Origin: Nocardia sp.
GTDB lineage: Bacteria; Actinomycetota; Actinomycetes; Mycobacteriales; Mycobacteriaceae
Direction of reading: 5' to 3'
Assembly (NCBI GenBank): GCA_017354515.1
Contig: JAFMQT010000139.1
Location: 1 to 9,508, forward strand
Length of the DNA stretch: 9,508 bases
Shown here: positions 1 to 6,452 of the stretch, one piece after another
Layout: every line of letters starts with the position of its first letter
Position numbering within the stretch: the first letter of the stretch is position 1
Position numbers and translations under genes: made by a program
The notes under the pieces: generated by a model
What the model was told of the DNA's origin: nothing
Database searches by the model: none
What the model saw: only the letters and a program-made list of their open reading frames with translations

Positions 1-1
1 G

Positions 2-319
2 GTCGCCGACGCCGCTCAGAATGTCGCCTCCCTCGCCGCGGCCGCGCCGACCTCCCGGCGTTCGCGCCGGCGCGCCGAATCCGATTCGGACGAGCCCTCG
101 ACCATCGACGTCAACCTGGTGATGCAACTGCTGCTGGCCAGCCACAGCTTGGAGACCATTGCCCAGACCGCGGAAACCGGTGACGCCTCCCTGGGCGAAC
201 TGATCGACGCCGCCCGCCGCACCCGCACCGTCGCGGTCGATCTGGTCACCCGCTGGTTCGGCGGCACCACCCGGATGCGCGAATTCGCCGAAGCCCTCCT
301 CACCGCGACCGAATACTAG
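2..319 (+). CDS. C-terminal fragment of an unrecognised protein (5' end outside window)
   Basis: An open frame runs from the left edge to a TAG at 317-319, giving about 105 residues without a start, so this is the tail of a longer gene. I do not recognise the family. An Ala-rich stretch is followed by a cluster of arginines (around residues 19-25 of the fragment) and an acidic patch, which looks like a flexible linker. The rest (from about residue 35) looks helical, with Leu-rich and Ala-rich segments, and ends in an Ala/Leu helix and a terminal Tyr. There is no signal peptide or membrane segment in the visible part. The reading frame is preferred over the antisense frame (16-303) because it ends just before a terminator and keeps G/C at third positions. 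It converges with tuf. A regulator with a C-terminal helical domain is possible but unproven. Confidence 0.6.
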   Translation, partial: VADAAQNVASLAAAAPTSRRSRRRAESDSDEPSTIDVNLVMQLLLASHSLETIAQTAETGDASLGELIDAARRTRTVAVDLVTRWFGGTTRMREFAEALLTATEY

Positions 320-357
320 AGACCGCGCGCGCCGGAGCATTCGCCGGCCGAAACGCG

Positions 358-391
358 AAAAGGGCCGCCCCCCTTGGGGAACGGCCCTTTT
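358..391. terminator. Bidirectional intrinsic terminator between the left-edge gene and tuf
   Basis: A perfect 10-bp stem, AAAAGGGCCG at 358-367 with CGGCCCTTTT at 382-391, encloses a 14-nt loop that can form an extra CCCC/GGGG pairing. Because the arms begin with A and end with T runs, the hairpin is followed by a U tract on either strand. It therefore suits both converging genes: the plus-strand gene ending at 319 and tuf ending at 429. Confidence 0.85.
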
Positions 392-428
392 CTGCTGTCA
401 CTCGTCGTGACGGCGGTACCTCACAGGG

Positions 429-1619
429 TCACTTGATGACCTTGGTGACACGGCCGGCGCCGACGGTACGGCCACCCTCGCGGATCGCGAAGCGCAGGCC
501 CTCTTCCATGGCGACCGGCTGGATCAGCTTGACGCTCATCTCGGTGTTGTCGCCCGGCATGACCATCTCGGTGCCCTCGGGGAGGGTCACGACGCCGGTC
601 ACGTCGGTGGTGCGGAAGTAGAACTGCGGGCGGTAGTTGTTGAAGAACGGGGTGTGGCGGCCACCCTCGTCCTTCGACAGGATGTACGCCTGGCCCTCGA
701 ACTCGGTGTGCGGGGTGGTGGTGCCGGGCTTGACGACAACCTGACCACGCTCGACATCGTCGCGCTTGAGACCACGAACCAGCAGACCGACGTTGTCACC
801 GGCCTGACCCTGGTCCAGCAGCTTCCGGAACATCTCGATACCGGTGATGGTGGTCTTGGTGGTCTTCTCGCGGATGCCGACGATCTCGACTTCCTCGTTC
901 ACGTTGATCACACCGCGCTCGACGCGGCCGGTGACCACAGTGCCACGACCGGTGATGGTGAAGACGTCCTCGATCGGCATCAGGAACGGCTTGTCGGTCT
1001 CACGCTGCGGGTCCGGGATGGACTCGTCGACGGCGTTCATGAGCTCGAGCACCGACTCGGCCCACTTCTCGTCGCCCTCCAGGGCCTTCAGGCCGGAGAC
1101 GCGGATGACCGGGGCGTCCTCATCGAACTCCTGGCCGGCCAGCAGCTCGCGGACCTCCATCTCGACGAGCTCGAGGATCTCCTCGTCGTCGACCATATCG
1201 GCCTTGTTCAGCGCGACCAGGATGTAAGGCACGCCGACCTGACGGGCGAGCAGCACGTGCTCACGGGTCTGCGGCATCGGGCCGTCGGTGGCCGCCACGA
1301 CCAGGATGGCACCGTCCATCTGGGCCGCACCGGTGATCATGTTCTTGATGTAGTCGGCGTGACCGGGGGCGTCGACGTGCGCGTAGTGGCGCTTCTCGGT
1401 CTGGTACTCGACGTGGGAGATGTTGATCGTGATACCACGAGCCTTCTCCTCCGGAGCCTTGTCGATCATGTCGAACGCGAAGCTCTCGTTGAGCTCCGGG
1501 AACTTGTCGGCCAGCACCTTGGTGATGGCGGCAGTCAACGTGGTCTTGCCGTGGTCGACGTGACCGATGGTGCCGATGTTGACGTGGGGCTTCGTCCGCT
1601 CGAACTTCGCCTTCGCCAC
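429..1619 (-). CDS. tuf: Elongation factor Tu (EF-Tu)
   Basis: EF-Tu is the GTPase that carries aminoacyl-tRNA to the ribosomal A site. The 396-residue product has the full length of the family. Domain 1 shows the G motifs in order: GHVDHGKT at residues 19-26, RGITI with the switch-I Thr at 63, DAPGH at 82-86 and NKAD at 137-140. Domains 2 and 3 follow and end in the usual GAGRVTKV region. The start codon is GTG (1617-1619), set by a strong AGGAGG Shine-Dalgarno at 1626-1631, 6 nt upstream. The stop is TGA at 429-431. It is the last gene of the str operon, 83 nt after fusA, and ends just before a bidirectional terminator. Nothing in the reading frame suggests damage. The large plus-strand frames opposite it are antisense shadows. 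Confidence 0.99.
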   Translation of the reverse strand: MAKAKFERTKPHVNIGTIGHVDHGKTTLTAAITKVLADKFPELNESFAFDMIDKAPEEKARGITINISHVEYQTEKRHYAHVDAPGHADYIKNMITGAAQMDGAILVVAATDGPMPQTREHVLLARQVGVPYILVALNKADMVDDEEILELVEMEVRELLAGQEFDEDAPVIRVSGLKALEGDEKWAESVLELMNAVDESIPDPQRETDKPFLMPIEDVFTITGRGTVVTGRVERGVINVNEEVEIVGIREKTTKTTITGIEMFRKLLDQGQAGDNVGLLVRGLKRDDVERGQVVVKPGTTTPHTEFEGQAYILSKDEGGRHTPFFNNYRPQFYFRTTDVTGVVTLPEGTEMVMPGDNTEMSVKLIQPVAMEEGLRFAIREGGRTVGAGRVTKVIK

Positions 1620-1625
1620 TGTTGT

Positions 1626-1631
1626 CCTCCT
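1626..1631 (-). promoter_or_regulatory. Shine-Dalgarno of tuf, fixing a GTG start
   Basis: Read on the minus strand this is AGGAGG, 6 nt before the GTG at 1617-1619. There is no ATG in frame that competes, and the next residues match the universal EF-Tu N terminus, so the GTG start is well supported. Confidence 0.85.
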
Positions 1632-1682
1632 GGACTAGTTAGTGCGTGCTTTTGTGCAGCAGTGCGGTTGGTTATTACAGGG

Positions 1683-1697
1683 GGTCGTTCGACGACC
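1683..1697 (-). other. Small hairpin just after the fusA stop
   Basis: GGTCGT at 1683-1688 and ACGACC at 1692-1697 form a 6-bp stem with a 3-nt loop, 5 nt past the fusA stop codon. No T run follows on the minus strand, so full termination is unlikely. It could stabilise the fusA 3' end or cause partial attenuation before tuf. The rest of the 83-nt fusA/tuf gap contains the tuf Shine-Dalgarno and no convincing promoter. Some actinobacteria (Streptomyces) are known to have a separate tuf promoter here. Confidence 0.4.
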
Positions 1698-1702
1698 GAC
1701 GA

Positions 1703-3805
1703 TCACTCGCCGGTCGCCTTGGCGATGATCTCCTTCGACACGTTGGCCGGAACCTCCGCGTACGAATCGAACACCATGGAGTAGTTGGCCCGGCCCTGGG
1801 TCTTCGACCGCAGGTCACCGATGTAACCGAACATCTCCGAGAGCGGAACCAGCGCCTTGACGACACGGGCACCACTGCGTTCCTCCATAGCCTGAATCTG
1901 GCCACGGCGGGAGTTGAGGTCGCCGATCACATCGCCCATGTAATCCTCGGGCGTGATGACCTCGACCGCCATCAGCGGTTCGAGGATCACCGGACCGGCC
2001 TTACGGGCCGCTTCCTTCAGGGCCTGCTGACCGGCGATCTTGAACGCCATTTCCGAGGAGTCGACCTCGTGGTAGGCGCCGTCGAGCAGCGATGCCTTCA
2101 GGTTGACCAGCGGGTAACCAGCGAGGACACCGTACTGCATGGCGTCCTGGATACCGGCGTCCACCGACGGGATGTACTCGCGCGGAACGCGGCCACCGGT
2201 GACCTTGTTCTCGAACTCGTACGTCGCGCCGTCCTCACCGGTGAACGGCTCCAGAGCGATGATCACGCGCGCGAACTGGCCCGAACCACCGGTCTGCTTC
2301 TTGTGCGTGTACTCGTGCTTGTCGACCGGCTTGGTGATGGTCTCGCGGTAGGCCACCTGCGGCTTACCGACATTCGCCTCCACCTTGAACTCCCGCTTCA
2401 TGCGGTCGACCAGGATGTCGAGGTGCAGCTCGCCCATACCGCCGATGACGGTCTGGCCGGTCTCGGCATCCAGCTTCACCGTGAAGGTCGGGTCCTCCTC
2501 GGCCAGCTTCTGGATCGCGGTGCCCAGCTTCTCCTGGTCGGACTTGGTCTTGGGCTCGATGGAGACCTCGATAACCGGGTCCGGGAAGGTCATCGACTCG
2601 AGCACGATCTGGCTCTGCGGATCGCACAGGGTGTCACCGGTCGTGGTGTCCTTGAGGCCGATGACCGCGTAGATGTGGCCGGCAGCGACCTGGGGGACCG
2701 GATTCTCCTTGTTCGAGTGCATCTGGAACAGCTTGCCCAGCCGCTCCTTCTTGCCCTTGGTGGAGTTGATGACCTGGGCACCGGAGTCGACCTTGCCCGA
2801 GTACACGCGGACGTAGGTCAATTTTCCGAAGAACGGGTGCACGGCGATCTTGAACGCCAGCGCCGCGAACGGCTCGTCCGAACTCGGCTTGCGGGTGATG
2901 ACCTGGTCTTCCTTACCGGGCACGTGACCCTGTACGGATTCGACGTCCAGCGGCGAGGGCAGGTAGTCCACGACGGCGTCGAGCATGGGCTGCACGCCCT
3001 TGTTCTTGAACGCCGAACCGCACAGCACCGGGTAGAGCTCGGAGGCCACCGTCATCTTGCGGATGGCGCCCTTGATCTCCTCGATGGACAGTTCCTCGCC
3101 GCCGAAGAACTTCTCGAGCAGTTCCTCGTCCGACTCGGCGACGGTCTCGACCAGTTCCTGGCGGTACTGTTCGGCCTTCTCCCGCAGCTCGGCCGGGATC
3201 TCCTGGACCTCGTACTTCTCACCGAGCTTGGTTTCGCCGGTCCACACCTTGGCGTTCATCTCGACCAGGTCGACGATGCCCTCGAAGGTGTCCTCCGCGC
3301 CGATCGGCAGCTGGAGGACGAGAGGACGGGCGCCCAACCTGTCCTTGATGGTCTGCACGGTGAAGTAGAAGTCCGCACCGAGCTTGTCCATCTTGTTGAC
3401 GAAGCAGATACGCGGAACGTCGTACTTGTCGGCCTGACGCCACACCTGCTCGGACTGCGGCTCGACACCCTCTTTACCGTCGAACACCGCGACGGCGCCG
3501 TCCAGTACACGCAGCGAACGCTCCACCTCGACGGTGAAGTCGACGTGTCCCGGGGTGTCGATGATGTTGATCTGGTTGTTGTTCCAGAAACACGTCACCG
3601 CCGCCGAGGTGATGGTGATGCCGCGTTCCTGCTCCTGCTCCATCCAGTCGGTGGTCGAAGCACCGTCGTGGGTTTCACCGATCTTGTAGTTAACACCGGT
3701 GTAGAACAGGATTCGTTCGGTCGTGGTCGTCTTGCCGGCATCGATGTGGGCCATGATGCCGATGTTGCGGACCTTGTTGAGGTCGGTGAGCACGTCCTGT
3801 GCCAC
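1703..3805 (-). CDS. fusA: Elongation factor G (EF-G)
   Basis: EF-G is the ribosome-dependent GTPase that drives translocation and, with ribosome recycling factor, ribosome splitting. The product is 700 residues, the standard bacterial length. The G domain shows AHIDAGKT at residues 19-26, RGITI at 61-65, DTPGH at 83-87 and NKMD at 137-140. These are followed by the EF-G-specific insert, domain II, and the domain III-V region with GMGELHLDI in its conserved place. The start is GTG (3803-3805), with a purine-rich GGGGAAGA at 3811-3818 as Shine-Dalgarno. The stop is TGA at 1703-1705. The gene is third in the str operon, separated from rpsG by an unusually structured 208-nt gap. A paralogue elsewhere in the genome cannot be excluded, but the operon position makes this the housekeeping copy. 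Confidence 0.99.
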   Translation of the reverse strand: MAQDVLTDLNKVRNIGIMAHIDAGKTTTTERILFYTGVNYKIGETHDGASTTDWMEQEQERGITITSAAVTCFWNNNQINIIDTPGHVDFTVEVERSLRVLDGAVAVFDGKEGVEPQSEQVWRQADKYDVPRICFVNKMDKLGADFYFTVQTIKDRLGARPLVLQLPIGAEDTFEGIVDLVEMNAKVWTGETKLGEKYEVQEIPAELREKAEQYRQELVETVAESDEELLEKFFGGEELSIEEIKGAIRKMTVASELYPVLCGSAFKNKGVQPMLDAVVDYLPSPLDVESVQGHVPGKEDQVITRKPSSDEPFAALAFKIAVHPFFGKLTYVRVYSGKVDSGAQVINSTKGKKERLGKLFQMHSNKENPVPQVAAGHIYAVIGLKDTTTGDTLCDPQSQIVLESMTFPDPVIEVSIEPKTKSDQEKLGTAIQKLAEEDPTFTVKLDAETGQTVIGGMGELHLDILVDRMKREFKVEANVGKPQVAYRETITKPVDKHEYTHKKQTGGSGQFARVIIALEPFTGEDGATYEFENKVTGGRVPREYIPSVDAGIQDAMQYGVLAGYPLVNLKASLLDGAYHEVDSSEMAFKIAGQQALKEAARKAGPVILEPLMAVEVITPEDYMGDVIGDLNSRRGQIQAMEERSGARVVKALVPLSEMFGYIGDLRSKTQGRANYSMVFDSYAEVPANVSKEIIAKATGE

Positions 3806-3917
3806 GGAAATCTTCCCCGCTCTGCTCTGTTAGCGATCAGCTAGTTGGGATTGTCGGAACGGCCCTGGCGTCCGCATCAGCGTCGATTCGCGGACCCGAG
3901 GCCATCACTATGTCAAC

Positions 3918-3963
3918 GTCGGGTGCGGCGGGATACCCGCAGGCGGTAGGTACCGCACCCGAC
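3918..3963 (-). promoter_or_regulatory. Nested inverted repeat / three-way-junction-like RNA element between rpsG and fusA
   Basis: The 46 nt can fold in two ways. One is a single 11-bp perfect stem (3918-3928 with 3953-3963). The other is a three-way junction: a 7-bp closing stem (3918-3924 with 3957-3963) holding two hairpins, GCGGG-ATA-CCCGC at 3928-3940 and GCGGT-AGGT-ACCGC at 3943-3956, as read on the plus strand. All pairings were checked by eye. It lies 112 nt upstream of the fusA start in the operon mRNA. No T run follows, so it is not a classic terminator. A regulatory or processing element is inferred. Confidence 0.55.
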
Positions 3964-4013
3964 TGTGACTCGCCTCCCGGCGCCGTTCCTTCACCGGCGG
4001 ACCGGGTGACCAA

Positions 4014-4484
4014 TCACCAGCGGTAGTGCGCGAACGCCCGGTTGGACTCGGCCATCTTGTGCGTGTCCTCACGACGCTTCACCGATGCGCCGAGACCGTT
4101 GCTGGCGTCCAGCAGTTCGTTGGCCAGCCGCTCGACCATGGTCTTCTCACGGCGCTGCCGGGAGAAGTTGACCAGCCAGCGCAGCGCCAGGGTGTTGGCG
4201 CGGCCCGGGCGGACCTCGACCGGCACCTGGTAGGTGGCGCCACCGACGCGACGCGGCTTGACCTCGAGGGAGGGCTTGACATTGTCGAGCGCACGTTTGA
4301 GAGTCACGACCGGATCGGTGCCGGTCTTCTCGCGCGCCTGCTCCATCGCGCCGTAGACGATGCGCTCGGCGGTCGACTTCTTGCCGTCCAGCAGAATCTT
4401 GTTGACCAGCTGCGTCACCAGCGGCGATCCGTAGACCGGATCATTGATGAGCGGACGCTTGGGTGCGGGGCCCTTGCGTGGCAT
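4014..4484 (-). CDS. rpsG: 30S ribosomal protein S7
   Basis: S7 is the primary 16S rRNA binding protein that nucleates assembly of the 30S head, and it contacts the E-site tRNA. The product is 156 residues, as is usual in bacteria. It starts MPRKGPAPKR, carries the central GGATYQVPVEVRP segment (about residues 81-93), and ends in the conserved KMAESNRAFAHYRW tail. The ATG start (4482-4484) follows the rpsL stop after a single base. Its Shine-Dalgarno AAGGAG (4495-4500) lies inside the rpsL coding sequence, so the two genes are likely translationally coupled. In E. coli S7 represses its own operon by binding the rpsL-rpsG spacer; that spacer is essentially absent here. Confidence 0.99.
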   Translation of the reverse strand: MPRKGPAPKRPLINDPVYGSPLVTQLVNKILLDGKKSTAERIVYGAMEQAREKTGTDPVVTLKRALDNVKPSLEVKPRRVGGATYQVPVEVRPGRANTLALRWLVNFSRQRREKTMVERLANELLDASNGLGASVKRREDTHKMAESNRAFAHYRW

Positions 4485-4485
4485 A

Positions 4486-4860
4486 TCAGCTCTTCTCCTT
4501 CTTGGCGCCGTAGCGGCTGCGGGCCTGCTTGCGGTTCTTCACACCCTGGGTGTCCAGCGAGCCGCGGATGATCTTGTAGCGCACACCCGGGAGGTCCTTC
4601 ACACGACCGCCGCGCACGAGCACCATCGAGTGCTCCTGCAGGTTGTGTCCCTCACCGGGGATATAAGCCGTGACCTCGACCGCGCTGGTCAGGCGAACAC
4701 GCGCGACCTTACGCAGCGCGGAGTTCGGCTTCTTCGGGGTCGTGGTGTACACGCGGGTGCACACGCCACGACGCTGCGGGCTCCCCTTCAGGGCCGCGGT
4801 CTTGGTCTTGGCGACCTTGTCGCGGCGACCCTTGCGGACCAGCTGGTTGATGGTTGGCAT
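4486..4860 (-). CDS. rpsL: 30S ribosomal protein S12
   Basis: S12 lies at the decoding centre and affects accuracy and streptomycin sensitivity. The product is 124 residues, as expected. It starts MPTINQLVRKGR, carries the conserved TTTPKKPNSALRK loop and the GRVKDLPGVRYKI loop, and ends in a basic tail. Residues 43 and 88, the two classical streptomycin-resistance positions, are both Lys, that is, wild type. The ATG start (4858-4860) has AAGGA at 4871-4875, 10 nt upstream, as Shine-Dalgarno. It is the first gene of the str operon (S12, S7, EF-G, EF-Tu) and is preceded by a long untranslated region with a strong hairpin. Confidence 0.99.
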   Translation of the reverse strand: MPTINQLVRKGRRDKVAKTKTAALKGSPQRRGVCTRVYTTTPKKPNSALRKVARVRLTSAVEVTAYIPGEGHNLQEHSMVLVRGGRVKDLPGVRYKIIRGSLDTQGVKNRKQARSRYGAKKEKS

Positions 4861-4938
4861 ATACCGGCTTTCCTTGTTCAGTAACCAGGTGTCTGGAACT
4901 CGTCGATGTCTGTCTCTGTCGTTTGCCGATGACGCCCG

Positions 4939-4977
4939 GCGGTACGGACCGCCGCAATTCCCGGCGGTCCGTACCGC
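4939..4977 (-). other. Perfect 16-bp stem-loop in the rpsL leader
   Basis: Arms at 4939-4954 and 4962-4977 are exact reverse complements (GCGGTACGGACCGCCG with CGGCGGTCCGTACCGC) around a 7-nt loop. It ends about 78 nt before the rpsL start. No T run follows on the minus strand, so it is either a U-less terminator/attenuator, an mRNA-stabilising or protein-binding leader structure, or a DNA-level operator palindrome. The pairing is seen directly; the role is inferred. Confidence 0.6.
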
Positions 4978-5161
4978 GGGAATTCACATCACCGTCATGG
5001 AGCTGTCACCACTTGCCCGGTGTGCGTTTCCGCGCCCCGAGGTCGGGCGTGTCGCGCGCAGTGCATACCGTCGTTTCCAGGCATGCTGAACTTGTCAGCC
5101 GCTCTCGCTGGCTTACGTCCTGCGCACAAACCTGCCCGCACGCTTCCGGGCACAGCCGACC

Positions 5162-5190
5162 ACGATACCCCTCGGCATGGCGAGCACCAA
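5162..5190 (-). promoter_or_regulatory. Candidate promoter of the str operon
   Basis: On the minus strand TTGGTG (5185-5190) is followed after exactly 17 nt by TATCGT (5162-5167), which fits the actinobacterial TANNNT -10 pattern. It would start transcription near 5155 and give a leader of roughly 295 nt. The -35 matches the consensus at only three positions. It overlaps the T run of the upstream terminator. This is motif-based only. Confidence 0.35.
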
Positions 5191-5224
5191 AAGCAGGTCC
5201 GGGGAACCGGGGTTCACCACCTGC
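5189..5224 (-). terminator. Intrinsic terminator downstream of the lipoprotein genes
   Basis: On the minus strand a GCAGGT arm (5219-5224) pairs with ACCTGC (5193-5198), and four T residues (5189-5192) follow at once. Between the arms a smaller GAAC/GTTC hairpin can stack, making the structure imperfect. It lies about 60 nt past the stop of the lipoprotein gene ending at 5284, the right distance for its terminator. Confidence 0.55.
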
Positions 5225-5283
5225 GATGCATCCCAACTATCTCTCGAGGCCGACGGCATCGGGCAGCCGGGGTACAGCGATGG

Positions 5284-5874
5284 CTAGCGCGCGAGGTTGA
5301 GCGTCAACTCGACCAGCTTCTGGGCGGCGGCACACGGATCGGGGTGGCCGCCGGGGTGGTAATTGACCCACCACCCCACGATTCCGGTGTCGGCCGCCGG
5401 CGCCATGACCCCGCACGAATCGGCGTCGTTGGGCCGGTGTATCTGCAGCGACCGCCGTCCCTGCACGGTCACATCCGTGGTGGTGTAGCCGAGCCGATCG
5501 TTGTTGATCTTCTCGTTCGGCAGCGATCCCATCTCGTACCAGTTCAGCGTCGCCATACCGGCGCCGGACGTACCGGTCAGAGCCCACATGCACACCGCGC
5601 CGTTGAATGTGCCGCTCGCGTCCTGAGCCCCGGTCGACTTGACGATGTCGTCCTGTTTGACCACGTCGCATTCGCGCAGCAACTTGTCGAAGTTCGTATT
5701 GACCCCGGAGCTCCCCCCGGCCGGCAGCGCGGTACCCGACACCGTGCGCCCGCACCCCCCGGCGGTCAGTGCCACCGTGAGCGCGACCACCGCGACCACG
5801 GCGCGCGAGCACTTCCGGCGGCCGGTGCGCGGCGCCGGCGCGAGCGGGGTGCGATCACACATACCGTCCCTCAT
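5284..5874 (-). CDS. DUF3558-like secreted lipoprotein (downstream copy)
   Basis: The 196-residue product has a basic N region, a hydrophobic stretch (about residues 25-38) and the lipobox LTAGGC, so Cys41 is the predicted lipidated residue and the mature protein is membrane-anchored outside the cytoplasm. The mature part has four further cysteines (69, 95, 154, 181) and the motifs RECDVV, CMW and a C-terminal KLVELTL helix. This pattern matches the actinobacterial DUF3558 family as I remember it; its function is unknown. Its ATG overlaps the stop of the preceding gene in an ATGA (5871-5874), implying translational coupling. An internal ATG at residue 5 (5860-5862) has a better Shine-Dalgarno (GAGGGA) and may be the true start. 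The cysteine pattern of the upstream gene can be aligned with this one, suggesting an old tandem duplication. Confidence 0.85.
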   Translation of the reverse strand: MRDGMCDRTPLAPAPRTGRRKCSRAVVAVVALTVALTAGGCGRTVSGTALPAGGSSGVNTNFDKLLRECDVVKQDDIVKSTGAQDASGTFNGAVCMWALTGTSGAGMATLNWYEMGSLPNEKINNDRLGYTTTDVTVQGRRSLQIHRPNDADSCGVMAPAADTGIVGWWVNYHPGGHPDPCAAAQKLVELTLNLAR

Positions 5875-6410
5875 TTCAGCCGCTGCACGGTCAACTCGGC
5901 CAGCTTGCGATTCTTGTCGCAGGGATTACCGGTGTTCGTCGCGAGCAGTCCCGCCGAGGTCGACCACTCGAAGAAGTCGTCACCCAGCTGCACCGCGAAA
6001 TCGCAGATGGAGCCATCGGTTCCGACATCCTGGAAACCCTGGTGCCCGCCCACCTGGATCGACTCCGGATTCCGGCCCTGCGCGGTCACCCACGCCTTCT
6101 CCCGGCCCAGCGGACTGCCGCGATAGGACGCGAATGTGACACTGGGACCGTCGATTCCACCGGCCTGCCAGGTGCAGCCGACCGAGTTCTTGAAGCTCTG
6201 GGTGATCTGGCCCAGCGCACCCAGATCCCGCACCTCGTCGTCGGTCACATTCCCGCACTCGCCCACGAAGGGGCCCGGCGCCGCCACCTTGGCCGGGGGC
6301 CGCACCGCCGGACCGTCCGAGCCCGACTTACCACCGGACCCACATCCCGACAGCAGCATCCCGACAGCCGCCCCCGTGACAATCACCGCCGTGATCCGCA
6401 TAGCTCGCAT
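5871..6410 (-). CDS. DUF3558-like secreted lipoprotein (upstream copy)
   Basis: The 179-residue product has a short signal peptide ending in the lipobox LLSGC, so Cys23 should be lipidated. A Gly/Ser/Pro linker (about 24-47) leads to a domain with cysteines at 52, 79, 136 and 164. The motifs ECGNVTDDEV, GCTW and a C-terminal KLAELTVQRL helix parallel the neighbouring lipoprotein, and the four mature cysteines could form two disulfides. It resembles DUF3558 proteins, common in Nocardia and relatives, with no known function. No Shine-Dalgarno precedes the ATG at 6408-6410 or the ATG at residue 4 (6399-6401). A TAGCAT exactly 7 nt before the latter would suit a leaderless mRNA starting there. 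The gene follows hppD after 42 nt on the same strand, so it could also be read from hppD. Confidence 0.85.
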   Translation of the reverse strand: MRAMRITAVIVTGAAVGMLLSGCGSGGKSGSDGPAVRPPAKVAAPGPFVGECGNVTDDEVRDLGALGQITQSFKNSVGCTWQAGGIDGPSVTFASYRGSPLGREKAWVTAQGRNPESIQVGGHQGFQDVGTDGSICDFAVQLGDDFFEWSTSAGLLATNTGNPCDKNRKLAELTVQRLK

Positions 6411-6413
6411 GCT
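6399..6413 (-). promoter_or_regulatory. Possible -10 box for a leaderless lipoprotein mRNA
   Basis: On the minus strand TAGCAT (6408-6413) fits TANNNT and is followed by 7 nt and then the second in-frame ATG (6399-6401). This is the geometry expected for a leaderless transcript, a common mode in actinobacteria. No clear -35 is present and the region is short, so this is tentative. Confidence 0.25.
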
Positions 6414-6452
6414 ACTGGTTTCGGCCGCTCCCCCGCCCGGTGAGGCGCGCCG

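Larger units (their letters stand above)
4861..5283 (-). promoter_or_regulatory. Gene-free stretch: str-operon leader and promoter region
   Basis: This 423-bp stretch between rpsL and the upstream lipoprotein gene shows no credible coding frame. Going downstream on the minus strand it holds a terminator for the lipoprotein genes (5189-5224), a candidate promoter (5162-5190), a second, weaker promoter-like pair (TTCAGC, 17 nt, TATGCA, around 5068-5096), a strong 16-bp hairpin (4939-4977), and finally the rpsL Shine-Dalgarno. Highly expressed r-protein operons commonly carry a promoter and regulated leader in this position. No tRNA or known riboswitch was recognised. Confidence 0.6.

Noticed and set aside
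1646..3844. Very long plus-strand open frame (about 730 codons) antisense to fusA, and a similar one at 654-1784 antisense to tuf
   Set aside because: High-GC codon bias on the true strand keeps antisense frames open. Their translations are Leu/Val/Asp/His/Arg-rich with no recognisable domain, and the opposite strand encodes highly conserved EF-G and EF-Tu.
3911..3916. Perfect TTGACA on the minus strand just after the rpsG-fusA structure, suggesting a fusA promoter
   Set aside because: No -10 element (TANNNT or similar) lies 16-19 nt downstream; the sequence there is CG-rich. Kept only as a curiosity.
5193..5224. Resemblance of the GGGGAACCGGGG segment to a cyclic-di-AMP (ydaO-type) riboswitch core
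   Set aside because: The rest of the riboswitch consensus and its typical downstream gene are missing; the segment is better explained as an intrinsic terminator on the minus strand.
4670..5300. Plus-strand frames at 4670-5089 and 4854-5300 spanning the rpsL leader
   Set aside because: No Shine-Dalgarno and no recognisable domain; both frames overlap rpsL or cross the hairpin and terminator structures of the leader.
5020..6126. Plus-strand open frame opposite the lipoproteins
   Set aside because: Its translation is Arg/Pro/His-rich low complexity. The minus strand gives two lipoproteins with proper signal peptides and conserved cysteines.
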